Below, piece after piece: positions 44,521 through 55,099 of a stretch of 64,000 bases of DNA. Every line of letters begins with the position of its first letter. The first letter of the stretch is position 1. Location of the stretch: positions 992,001 to 1,056,000 of the forward strand of contig JAVTLE010000003.1 in NCBI GenBank assembly GCA_033439295.1, written 5' to 3'. Source of the stretch: Deuterostichococcus epilithicus (lineage: Eukaryota > Chlorophyta > Trebouxiophyceae > Prasiolales > Stichococcaceae). The notes beneath the pieces were generated by a model. It saw nothing but the letters and a program-made list of their open reading frames with translations. It made no database searches and was not told the DNA's origin. Made by a program: the position numbers and the translations under genes.

Positions 44521-47500
44521 ATGGGTGCCCACGGAACGCTGGACGAGGCTCTGGCGAACGTGCAGTCTTTCGCAGCGGCAGACGCCACGAACGAGAAGTC
44601 AATCGCTAGAACGGACAGGAAGCGCAGCGGCAAGGACGAGAAGAAAGCGTCCAAGAAGCCGCACAAAAAGGAGCCCCGCAGCGCCAAGAAGAAGGTGCCT
44701 GTTGTTGCAGTCTGGAAGGCTTGGAACAGACTGAATACCGATTACAAACGACCAGACCGAGTACGTCTGTGCAATACGTTCGGCTTCCGCAGGGGCTCGT
44801 AATTGTTTGGGCTGCTAATTCCGCGGCGCGTGTGGCGAATCCTCTCCTCTCTTCCTGCTCACACCACTGCAACTTCATTCCGCGGTGCAGGAAAAGGACA
44901 GCAAGAGATCGAAGCACGGCAAGCGGTCCAAGTCCAGCAAGCGCGGCAAGCGCCGCTCCGTGTCACCCTCGCCGTCCGCCAGCAGCAGCGACGGCAGCGG
45001 CTGCGCCTCCGACGGCAGCGGCAGGAGAGCTGCCGGCGCCAAAGCAGCCGCCGGCGGCCGGCTGCAGGCGGAGCTGGCAAGGGGACGGCACGCGGCGCGC
45101 TGCGCTCGCGAGCTGCTGCTGCGGTATCCTGACCAGCGCAAGGACCTGCGGCAGGTGTGGTGAAGAGGGCACTCGTCTGCAGCCGTTCCTGGTTTCGGTT
45201 GACACGTGCAGGCACTGCTGTGCGACCATGGGTGCGCCGGTTGCGCTCCGGTGTCCATTGCGCCACGGACCAACGGCCGCCTGCAGGTTCCTGCGGCACA
45301 GCGCCACCCTGAGCATCCCCTGATGGCCCACGCGCTGCTGTTGCCGCAGCTGCTGTGGACGGTGGACCAGGGCAATGCGCTGGACATGTCAGGCGTGGCA
45401 GACGCCGCCATGCGGACGCGCCTCATAGAGCTGTTCAGCACCCTGCCGCTGGACCACACTCGGCAGGTGCATCTGACTGACTTGGACCAGCTTCCGGCAT
45501 CCATGCTGCCGACGCCCCTCTGCTTCGTGCCTCGTGTGCCTGTTGCTGAGTGCTGCACCAGCTCGGGGAGGTCTGGCACAGCCACTCCTTGGCTGTGTGA
45601 TGGAATGTTGGTGAGCACGCTGTCAAGACATGCCGCCTACCAGCCTTACTGTCAGGTGACGCAGACTGCTGCATATTGCTATGCAGGGTGTGTTCATGCG
45701 CAAGCGCGGCGGCGCCTCAGTGCTGACGCACCTGGGCCACGTGTTTGATGAGACGCCGGCGCAGCTGCGGAGCGCCTGCGAGCGCGCTGCGGCCGCCATG
45801 CCGGCTGCGCAGACCAATGGCCGGTCTGCAGACAGAGACGGTGCCGAGCCGGCGCAGCCAGCAAACGGGATGGCAGCAGGCGGGACGGCGGTAGGGGACG
45901 NGGCCAGGTGTGCTTTCGACGCAGCGGCGGCAGGCGCTGCGGGCTGGGATGCGGCGGCAGCCGTGGCGACACGGCCACACGCAGAGGTGGCACCGTCCGC
46001 AGCGGCAGCGCCCGGCCCGGCGGCGGCCGCCGTGGCTGCATCGGACGCGCCCGAGCTGAACCGTGTCAGGGAAGGCAGCATGGAACTGGACTATGGCGGC
46101 GAGGAGGACGGCGGCGCGGCCGCGGCGGCGGCGGTGGCGGACGGTCCGGAGCCCATGGCAGACAACCAGGCGGGCGCAAGCGTGCGGCCGGACATTGGGC
46201 CCGACTGCGGGCCGGCTATATCTGCGCCGTTCGGCCTGTCCATCGGCCCGGTGGGTGGCGTTTGCACGCAGGTTGCCTGCATGGCCCGCGCAGTTTGAAG
46301 GTCTGACGAAAGCCGCATGTGTGAGCGCTGCTTTATGCCATCAGCGGGCGCTGCATGCACCTGCTTTTGATGTTGGTACTGCTGTGTGTCACACTGGCAT
46401 TTGCGGCTTTGTACCTTGGCTGTCGTAGTCGAAGGCCACACATGTTGCTAAGTGCCCCCCAGGTAGGTTCAACATGCTTACAAATGAGTGGAAACCACAG
46501 GCACTCAGCAGCTGATGTGCTTGAGCGCGGTGATCCCGCAGGTGGCGGGCCCATCCTTGTCTGAGGCGCCTCCACAGGCGCAGGAGGCAGGAGCTGCAGA
46601 CAGGGAGGGCGGTCCGGCTTCGCCAAAGGGGGTGCCGCCGCACGTGCACGGCCCGGCCCGGCCGCCGGCGGAGCTGCTGGAAGCAGCGCAGGAGGCTGCA
46701 CAGGCGGTGAGTGCCTCAGGGAGCATTTTCGCATAGTGAACAGGAACGAACATCGTGACACTGCACGACAGCGATGGCATCAGGCAGCAGCAGGTGTTGC
46801 ATGTGCGCACTAGATGCACAAGGCCATTTGACAATACCAATGGTAAAAAAAACACTGGCCACTGGCCAGGTTTGCACTCGCAGTCCCGCATGGTGGCTGC
46901 TTGAGTCGAACGCGCAGCACCCATTGGCCAGGGCGCACACCAACATCCTCTGCTGGCGCCCGCTGCACCGACGCGGGCAGGAACTCCATCGGTGCTGCCG
47001 ACCTGCCGCAGATGGCGGCGGAGGAGGCGGCACGGCAGGCCGAGGAGGAGGCAGAGACGTTTCTGGGGCCGCTGCCGCCGGACGTCATCGCCGAGGCGGA
47101 GGAGGCCGGCGCCGATAAGCCGACGGCGGAGGTCCTGCGCATCTGCAAGTGAGTGCGCCACCCGCTGGTGCGGTGCAAGGTCACTGCTCGCCTCTCACGA
47201 GATGGCTCCTTGTCATCTGTGCCTCCAGCACGCCGGCAGGCAGTTCACCAGTGGACGGTTGCTACAGTCGCGGGATGTGAGGCGCCCTCTGTGCCCTTGC
47301 ACATTATTAATGGCGCCCGAGGGCGGCTGCAGGACGAGGTCCAATGTGTGTGAAGGTGCGCCGTCCCGGCTGCTGCGCTGGTTGCAGTACAGGCGCAACA
47401 CGTAACCACGCCTCTGGGGGATGACTCGGATACCCTTGCCCGCCTTTCAGGGCGCTGGCTGTGCGGGAGCAATTTCGAACCATCAAGGAGGACTATAACA

Positions 47501-49681
47501 TGACTGCGAGTGGCTGCCCCCATCCCGGGTGCTGGCGGCGTCGGAGCGGTTCCTCACTTTGCAAGGATGCCCCTTGTGCCGGACATCATGAAGATCCATG
47601 AAGTGCCTGTCTCTCCAGGGTGCTGGCGGCGCCAGAGAGGTTCCTCACCATCGGCAAGGACGCGCCGGTGCCCGACGCCTATGAGGTGCTCGGCGTGGAG
47701 GCGAGCGTGGACGCCTCGGCCGCGCGGCGCCAGTTCATGAAGCTCTCCCTGTGGGTGCACCCCGACAAGAACGGCCACGCCAAGGCCGTCGACGCCTTCC
47801 ACGCCGCCGACGTGGCGTACAAGACGCTGAAGGTACCCAGAAGACGAGCTGCATCGTGCACCGTTCACTGTTCCATGAGCTGTGCAAGGGACAGCGGTCA
47901 ATCCCCTCCACTTTCCCCTGAGCCTTGCACGGGACAGCGTTCGATGTCCTTCACTGTCGTTGGTGGCGTATGAGGCGCTGAAGGCACGCATGTGGCGCGG
48001 CTTCAGTAGTGTTCTGCGAATTGTTCGGGAGGGGAGCCTTGCAGGGCTCCTAAGCCTCACCCTGTGGCAGGCTGCATCGTCAGAATGCGGACCGTCTCTG
48101 TGCCAATTATATCCAGAGGTGAACTCACTCCTGAACTCTCCGCACAGACACACAGCGCCGGTTTTACAAACCCGAAACCGGCCCTTTCCTTCCGCAGGAC
48201 AAGGACCGGCGGGCGGCGCTCGACGCGGCGCGAGAGGACGCAGAGATGCGGCGGGCGGCCGTCGCCCAGGCGGAGGACCTGGAGCGGGCGCGGCAGTGGC
48301 GCCTCGCGCGCGGCACCGCGACCGAGGAGGACCGCCGCGGCCCAATCTCCGCCGAGTCGGAGGGGCGCGGCTCCTGGATGACGCAGCTGCCGGTGTCGCG
48401 CCGGCCGACGGCGCCGCAGCAGGTGGGGCGCCGCAGGCGACTTTTCAAAATATAAAAAAAAAGGTTGCAGCCTGAGTGTGTGTCGTCGCGGAGGTTTTCC
48501 CGGGGAAGGGGAGGGTGGGTGGGTGCCACAGAAGTCGCGGCACCCGGAACAGAGATTCGTTTGTGTTGAATGGTGGTGCCATGGCTGCCTGCGGGCAGGC
48601 AACACACAAGCTGACAGTCAACTAGGCGTGAGAGCTCTGCCCTAGCTGCATTGAAAGCTCGTGCTACACCGCGCGCTGCTGCGGAAGTGGCATGCGGGCT
48701 CGCCTGAGACAGCTGAGCGCTGTCTCTGGCGAGGTTCGTGCGGTATCCGCAGCAGCGGTCGTGCCACCACAGCCTGGTGCATGGTGTAATGCGTCCACGG
48801 ACATAGTCTGAACAACACTGCAGATTCCGCTGCTGTGGGTCGCTGCCATGTGCCGCGCCACGGTCCACCGAACCTCCACATTCCTAAAACCGGTGGCCTT
48901 CGAACCACAGTCCCCACGGACAAAGTCTGAACAACACTGCAGATTCCGCTGCTGTGGGTCGCTGCCATGTGCCGCGCCACGGTCCACCGAACCTCCACAT
49001 CCCTAAAACCGATGGCCCCCGAACCACAGCCCCACTGACGCCTGGCGCGCAGGTCAACGTCACGACGTTCAGCGCCCGCGGCGTGGGCCCCGCCAACACC
49101 CCGGGGTCGGCTGAGTGGACGGAGACCCCCAACCAGAAGCTGGCGCGCCTCACGGCGGCGGCGGCGGCGGGGCCCGCGGCGCTGCCGGGCCCGGCAGCGG
49201 ACGCGGCGCAACGGCGCTCCGCGGCGACGGCGCAGGCGCTGGACGCTTTCAATGCGGGCAGCCGCCGGAAGACGCTCGTGGAGGTGCATGCCGAGAAGCT
49301 GGCGGCGCAGAAGAAGGTGTGTCACTTGATCGTTGTCCATGCAAGTGATCACTCTCAGTCATGGCACTTCCAAGACAGCGACTGGTGCGTGCGAACAGCA
49401 CTCAGCTCTCGTCAGATTGTCATGCTGCCACATAGGAGAAGAGAAAGGAGAAGAAGCGGAAAGTGCCAGAGGCGGCCGCCGGCGCTGGCGCCAAGGACAC
49501 CGCCGGGGACGACTGGCAGGAGACGCACGCCTGGCGGCCGTTCGACAGGGAGCGGGACCTAGGCCATGCGCCAACGCCGGCGACGCCGGCGGAGGTGCTA
49601 AAAAAGGCGGGGTCACTGGCGTCGCGCTTCGGCGGCGGCGGCGGCGCTGGCTGCGCCGGCGGCGGCAGGACTTTCCTGTGA
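44521..49681 (+). CDS. J-domain protein with C-terminal DUF3752 (GPALPP-type) region
   Basis: Plant-type nuclear J-protein. Eleven exons close exactly: 44521-44694, 44891-45154, 45350-45466, 45687-46250, 46542-46706, 47012-47148, 47451-47509, 47636-47832, 48198-48422, 49053-49316 and 49436-49681, giving 803 residues. A Lys/Ser/Arg-rich N-terminus (KRSKHGKRSKSSKRGKRRS) suggests nuclear location. Next are LIELFSTLPLDHTRQGVFMR and a long Ala/Pro linker, then ETFLGPLPPDV. The J-domain is at exon 8: DAYEVLGVEASVDASAARRQ, KLSLWVHPDKNGH with the essential HPD, AFHAADVAYKTL. The C-terminal DUF3752 signature is complete: WMTQLP, VTTFSARGVG, WTETPNQK and HAWRPFDRERDL. The family is linked to RNA processing or chromatin only weakly, so function is uncertain. 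The acceptor at 47636 is the one that closes the frame; another at 47619 does not. One base is undetermined at 45901. Confidence 0.92.
47526..47585 (+). repeat. exon echo: copy of the 5' edge of the J-domain exon
   Basis: GGGTGCTGGCGGCG and GGTTCCTCAC blocks repeat 47617-47676 with about 80% identity, 92 nt upstream and within the preceding intron. The copy spans the acceptor region and the start of exon 8. Confidence 0.8.
47840..47990 (+). repeat. duplicated segments after the J-domain exon
   Basis: GTGGCGTATGAGGCGCTGAAGG near 47963-47986 repeats the 3' edge of exon 8 (47811-47833) about 152 nt downstream. Between the two, related units beginning near GTGCAAGGGACAGCGGTC and TTGCACGGGACAGCGTTC recur. 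Together they suggest stacked tandem duplication in this intron. Confidence 0.65.
48793..49030 (+). repeat. two tandem copies of a 119-bp unit in an intron
   Basis: Units 48793-48911 and 48912-49030 are nearly identical, differing at only a handful of positions. They lie in the intron before exon 10 of the DnaJ/DUF3752 gene and read CTGAACAACACTGCAG near their start. The similarity indicates a recent duplication. Confidence 0.95.
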
Positions 49682-49696
49682 TGGCATGCTGGATGG

Positions 49697-49772
49697 CGGG
49701 GAGGTGCTGAAGCAGGGGGGCTCCCTGGCATCGTGCTGATTCGGCGGCGGCGGTGGCAGGACAATACTGTGA
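49697..49772 (+). repeat. exon echo: copy of the DnaJ terminal exon end in its 3' flank
   Basis: GGAGGTGCTGAAGCAGGG at 49701, followed by a CGGCGGCGG run, GGCAGGAC and CTGTGATGG, repeats the last coding about 95 nt (49591-49685), including the stop context, roughly 110 nt downstream. The copy is shortened and diverged. Confidence 0.8.
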
Positions 49773-50354
49773 TGGAAATTTGGGTCGCATGCAGTTGCGC
49801 TGGCAGATGTACATGTGAGGTGTCGTCAATTTCCATTGCACGGTCTGAAATGTGTATGCATGCAGGGTGCCGCAGGTGCCGCAGGTTCCTGCACGATTCA
49901 CATTGAAACCCCGATTGTGCCTGGTGAGGATTTCAGTGCTGAACCAAGAGAAAATTCGCCCTGATACCACACACGACAGGATCTGTCGAGCATTGCAAGC
50001 ACTGCAATTGCAGCCTGGCCAAGCGCTCACAGCACCCAAAGCGCAGCATGTGCAAATGAAGACTATAGGAGGCGGGGCGGGGTGAGGACAGTATGTTCTG
50101 AAGTGCAATTCGTCTACCGAGCTGTCCGATCAGACGAGGTTCCTGGCCAATCCTGCATCAAACCATTAATCAGCGTATGCAGCTTCCAAAAGAGTGCAGA
50201 GCAGGCGCACACAAATAGGAAAGGCGGACGCACCAGCAGTTGTTGGCACATGGTGCAAAGAGGGTCAGTCAAGGTGAGAGAGTCGCATGCACTTACACGA
50301 TCTCGAGCACAATTGTGAGGCACTGCACCAGATATAGGTCCATGAGACGCGCAC

Positions 50355-53300
50355 CTGAGTCCTGCTGAAGCGCTGCATCGGGGCCATGTAGTGGTGGGGC
50401 CTCGGCGGCAACGGCGTGGCCTCTGCCCGTGCCTGCTGCTTGGGAGCCGCGACGTCATCAGCGTAATATTCATCAGTCTGCTGCGCGTCGGTCGGGACGA
50501 TCTCTTCCTGCCGCGCCGCCACCGCGTCATCATATCCGCCCGCCTGTTCGCCGTAGGCCGCCGGCTGCAGGCCCTCCTGCGGTGGAGCCTCCTCGTCGCC
50601 CTGCAATGGCTCGAACTGGTTGCGCGGGTCGGCGCCGCCGCCGCCGCCGTCTGTGGGGTCGTTGTACGGCGTGTCCTGCGTTGGGAAGGGCACACACGAG
50701 GTCGACGATCGAGCACCCACGTGGTTCACAGGGCTGTCAGCGCGATCAGGGAGCCTATGGAGACACATGTCGCACGTTGGACCAGTGAAGCTGTTGGATA
50801 ATGAGCACAGTGGGCAGTAATTCTCCGTTCAACAGCCAGGTCGCAGTCTGGTCACCTGCCACTTGGCAGATCCCGGGCGCGCATCAAGGGCGACCACGCT
50901 GCCGGGGCGGCGTTTGCTGCCAGCGTACAGTGGGTTGGGGTCGTGCATCTCCGGCGGGTCCATTGGCACCGGGCCTGCAGCATATCAATTCATTTTCAAA
51001 TGCATGTTCCGTTATTCGCGAGGGCTTTACTACCTGAGCACAGGTACGCGACAGGTGTTGTGGGTGCTCTATCGCCCACTCTATCGCAGTATCGCATCCT
51101 GCGCCACCCCAGTTTGTGCCTGGGAGCTTGAGCGCAATGCTGCATTTCTGCACCTCACCTAGTGGCATCATTAGCATCTTGGGAGACCTGCCAAGACCTC
51201 CGACAGGCTCGACTGGAAGGGAAGCCGCAAAGGACCCCTGGATGCCGGGGACACTTACTGTGAGCGAGGGCGGAGGGCCGGCGCTGCATGCTGCCGGAAC
51301 GGATGGTATCGGAGATGCGCTTCAGCTTGTAGCCCCAACGCCATGCAGACACGCCTTCGGCTGCGCATCACAGCCAGGGTGGCAGTTGTGAACTTTGAAG
51401 TGCACTGCATGAAATTCCAGATCTTTCTCAAGCGCATCTGGCGGTGCTCCAGGCGTCCATTGCGGCTCCAGCAAATGCCCGCGATCTCCCATTCTCGAGT
51501 TGATCGTTGGACCAAATAGCTTTCTGACGCATCCACTTCGGCACGAGTATCATGAAAGGCCGCTCACATGCGCTCGGCAGCGGCGCCCGGCCGGCGGAAC
51601 GGATGGTGAAGCCATTCGGCGAGGCGCCGCCCACGGGGTGCGGCATCACAAGGCCGGCGGCCGGGTTGGTCGTTGTGTCCTCCAACATGCCAGCCGGATC
51701 CTGGTCGACCCGGAAGTCCACCTGCCGGAAGTGGCACCCCTAGAGTCAGCATCCAATGCCTGCCTGGGCACTGTGTGCCCAGGCTTTGCTGGTGCAGCTG
51801 GACATATCAGAGTCTCCACCACGCAGCCACCGCCGCAGTTGGCGCCTGAGCAGGTGCCGCACTGCCGCAAACATTTCTGCAATCGGACGACTGCCAGCCA
51901 AGGCCGCTAGCATGCGTTGCATGCGGATTCGCTGCAGTGCAGGGCCTAGCTGCCGCAAATGATTACGACCCCTCTGTCGTCTGCCCTGCCCCACAGCATG
52001 AGCTGATCGACTAATATATGTCACTGCTGTGAACCTGCGTTCTGACTATGCCGCCGCACCTCCCGCAGGAAGCCAAGGTCCAAGTTGCCGGCTGTGCTCT
52101 GCATGTTGCCGGCGGCGTGCGCCGCCGCAAGCTCCGCCATGTCCTGTTCCAGCTCCCACTTGCGGCGCTTGACTTGGTACACCACGAAGCCGATGACTGC
52201 AGGCAAGTACACGTCGATTACCAATTGTAGCTGGATCATGTTAATGCTAGGTGGAGGCTGCCAGCTCATCAGCTGCGACGACGACGCTGCCGGCGCAAAG
52301 CGCCAGGCATTCAGCGATGACTGTGGAGGACAGGCAGGTGCGCGCACGTGGGAGGTGGCACAGTGTCGAGGAAGGTTCGAGAGCACACCCGTGAGCGTGA
52401 TGAGCGCTGTCAGCACGCCCACAATGGCGTACAGCCATGTAAGGCTCTTCTCCATCTTCTTTGCGCCAGACGACGGCGGACGCGGCGGCGGCGGCGCCTG
52501 TCACACAACACGCGCTGTATCGGCGTCATCCCAACGCACCTCGGACCCATGCAACTACTGTCAATTTGAAACTTTCCCTGTGAACCCGTCCTGCAGGCTT
52601 GCCACATGCAGCCGGTTTGGCAGTCTGCAACCGCTTGCAGTCGTACAGGAAAACTCAGGTAATGGCATGACAGGCTCTGTTGCGGGCTCCTGAATTGAAC
52701 AACACAAAGTTCAGGGATAGTGATTGCCTCGCGCAACGGCCGCGCACCAGGTAGATGCCAGGCAGTGCGGTTGCGTCCAGCTTCACACCGGTCAGCTTCA
52801 ATCCGTTTGCCTGCACCTGCCGGGAAGGATGCCAGAGTGGGCCTGGGCTGTTCCGTATGCGATGCGCGGTCTGGCTTTCACCATGCAGCGTGCTGCTGGC
52901 ATGACGCGTGCAAACTCTACTCGAGCCGTGCAGAGAGTACTGCCCAGACATGCGACGAAGGTGAATGTGTGCTGAGACCCACCAGCTGAGGCGACGCCGC
53001 AAACACTGCTGTTGGGTTTGTAGCGACAGTGGCGGCAAATGCGGTGGCGGCAGTCTGCACGTCCTGGGGCTGTGTCCCCACGAAGGCCACCTGCGATGCA
53101 TGGGCAGCACGCGCGTCACGGCAAGTTGGTGGATGGCCAGACGTTTGAGGCATCGAGCTCGACGCCAGCAGAGGAACGGGTCTACCAACCTTTCTCTCGC
53201 GAATTCTTGTTGATGGCGCACCGTGACAGTCACCGACAGGTAGGAGTTGACCGATGTGCCATCTCCCTCGATCTCAAGGACCCGCCGCACAGCCACAGTC

Positions 53301-54414
53301 ACATTGGCCACGGCGGTCGGCTGGTCCAGGAACAGGATCACCGCGCGTTGCACATCGTCCATTATACCCTGGACCTCCGCAGGCGTGTGCGCCGTCGCCT
53401 GGTGCAGGTGTTTGCAACGCGTCAGGGGCTCACCCAGCTGGCAATGTGCAAGTTCAGGCACCTGAATCTCCAGCCTTTTCAACCCACAGCCGGGCAGCGG
53501 GCACACTGGACACTTACGAGGAAGTGTCAACTAAGCTCAGAGTCAGAAGCACATGCCGGCCTGCTGCGACGCGCATGCCGGCCTGCTGCGATGCGCTTGC
53601 CTGATATCGTGTGAAGGTGCCATTAAACGAGACCAGATGCAGCAGCCACGGCGGCGCTGGCGCAGCAGGGGGCAACGGCGGCGGCGGCGGCGGCGGCGAC
53701 GGTGGTTTGGGAGGCGGCGGTGGCAACTTTGGCGGCGGGGAGGGGGGGAGGGGATGGCGGAAGAGGGGGCGGCGCTGGGGGCGACGGCGGGGCTTGTGCT
53801 GGCTGCGGCGGAGGGGGGCACACGCACACTGGTATGGTTCCACTGCCATCCGGGTTGAGGACCGCTTCCCGCGAGCACCCTGCACATCAGTAGCAGAGTG
53901 AGCAGCAGCAGGCACAACATGTAGGCAAATCCTGCACTGCAAGCACAAACGCAAACGACGTGAAGACGAGTGAGCATGTGATCGGGCTCAATGCCGATCA
54001 CAGTCGGTCCACACCGGAGCTTGGAGGGCAGAACACGTCCACCAGCTGCCGCCCTTGACGGGAGCCTGACACTGTCGTGTGGTGGCGCAGCCGTGCTGTG
54101 GCCGACACCACCTGTATCGAGAAAACGAGGAGCAATTGCTCTGCATCAGCACGAGCAGGTCGGGACATCGGTATGCGGCGAGCACGCAAACGCCAGCCGG
54201 CACTTGGCGGCCTAGTGGACGCGACGGCGCCTTAGCGCCGGCATCCGGTGGTACGATCGGCAAGCCGCGCGTCACACACGAAGAGACTGGAAGAAAAACT
54301 TTCAAAAGCTTTTCTGTTATTGTGTCTCACCCGGCAACAGTCGAGCGTGAGTAGGACGGCCAAAAGCACCACTACTTTTGGCCGACCGGCACGATGAACC
54401 TTGCTGATGTTCAT
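50355..54414 (-). CDS. type I single-pass membrane protein with proline-rich hinge, unknown function
   Basis: Unrecognised gene with a well-supported exon chain: 54414-54331, 54111-54015, 53879-53601, 53530-53462, 53398-53234, 53090-52983, 52816-52748, 52497-52389, 52196-52060, 51721-51568, 51360-51259, 50974-50856 and 50675-50355. Exon 1 encodes a signal peptide (MNISKVHRAGRPKVVVLLAV). A Cys-containing segment (NPDGSGTIPVCVCPPPPQ) leads to a Pro-rich hinge, then an extracellular-like region (LHLVSFNGTFTRYQ, CPVCPLPGCGLKRLE, ILFLDQPTAVANVTVAVR, TQPQDVQTAATAFAATVATN). Next are a Pro-rich stalk, one membrane helix (WLYAIVGVLTALITLTVIGF) with a KRRK stop-transfer, and a long cytosolic tail rich in acidic, Pro and Tyr residues. 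Exon 3 needs a GC donor and contains a one-base frame shift in a G/C homopolymer near 53740, likely a base-count error. The last exon below 50355 was not resolved. Confidence 0.7.
53552..53595 (+). repeat. 22-bp tandem duplication next to an exon edge
   Basis: CATGCCGGCCTGCTGCGA occurs at 53552 and again at 53574; the 22-nt units differ at one base. They lie in intron 3 of the minus-strand membrane-protein gene, a few bases from the 3' end of exon 3. Confidence 0.9.
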
Positions 54415-55099
54415 GGCTCTCTGACCTGTTAAGTACTCGAATATTTTCTCATTCCACGCGATCCATCTCAAAAGTGAAAGCGTCCGCTGTTCCGCCGCGC
54501 TTGGCTCCGAAACCGAGACCCGTCCTGCCAGATCACTCCGACATTCTACCACAAGGACACACGAGGCAAAGTGCAGGCCGTTGGTCTACATGAGAGATTA
54601 TATCCGAACATTATGAAAGCTGTTCTAGCAGTGGGCCTGCAAATGATCGTGCGTGTTGGTTTTCAAAGCTGATGATGAACCCCACGGCGACCAGATCTCG
54701 CACCCTTGAAGGCGCGCGCAAACCGCATTGTCCCCGCCGCGACCTTCGTGCAGCTCTGACGGGTTGAGGACGGTATTCTGACACCAATCTTTTCATCGCT
54801 GCGGCTGGCAGATAATCAGATCTCTAGGCGGTAATCAGCTGAATCCGCTGTCCGGAGCCGATCGACATGCTGTGTCACAGGCGGTGAGAAACAATGCAAG
54901 ATACAAGGACAGTGGACTAAACACTCGGACGCTGGCTCAAACTGCTGAGGCATGATCGCTCAGCTGCTCGTTGGACCCTGGAGCACCAGCCACCAGGTGT
55001 GAGGTCAGCCCGCATGCACTGCAGGCATGCACGCATGTGTGACCCAGGTCTGGCGGCGCACGTCTGGCAGCGCACGTCAGTATGAACATCCTGCAATTA
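54415..55099. other. divergent intergenic region between two membrane-protein genes
   Basis: About 690 nt that is richer in A/T than its surroundings. Short frames on both strands lack support. It probably carries promoters for both flanking genes, but the first exon of the plus-strand gene is not fixed and may begin inside this span. Confidence 0.4.

Noticed and set aside
46750-46990. Extra coding exon in the DnaJ gene between exons 5 and 6
   Set aside because: The frame closes exactly without it and the segment has low-GC intron character.
53623-53829. Proline-rich frames as a stand-alone pherophorin or extensin gene
   Set aside because: All three frames are proline- or alanine-rich because of CCG repeats; flanking exons place it inside the larger membrane-protein gene.
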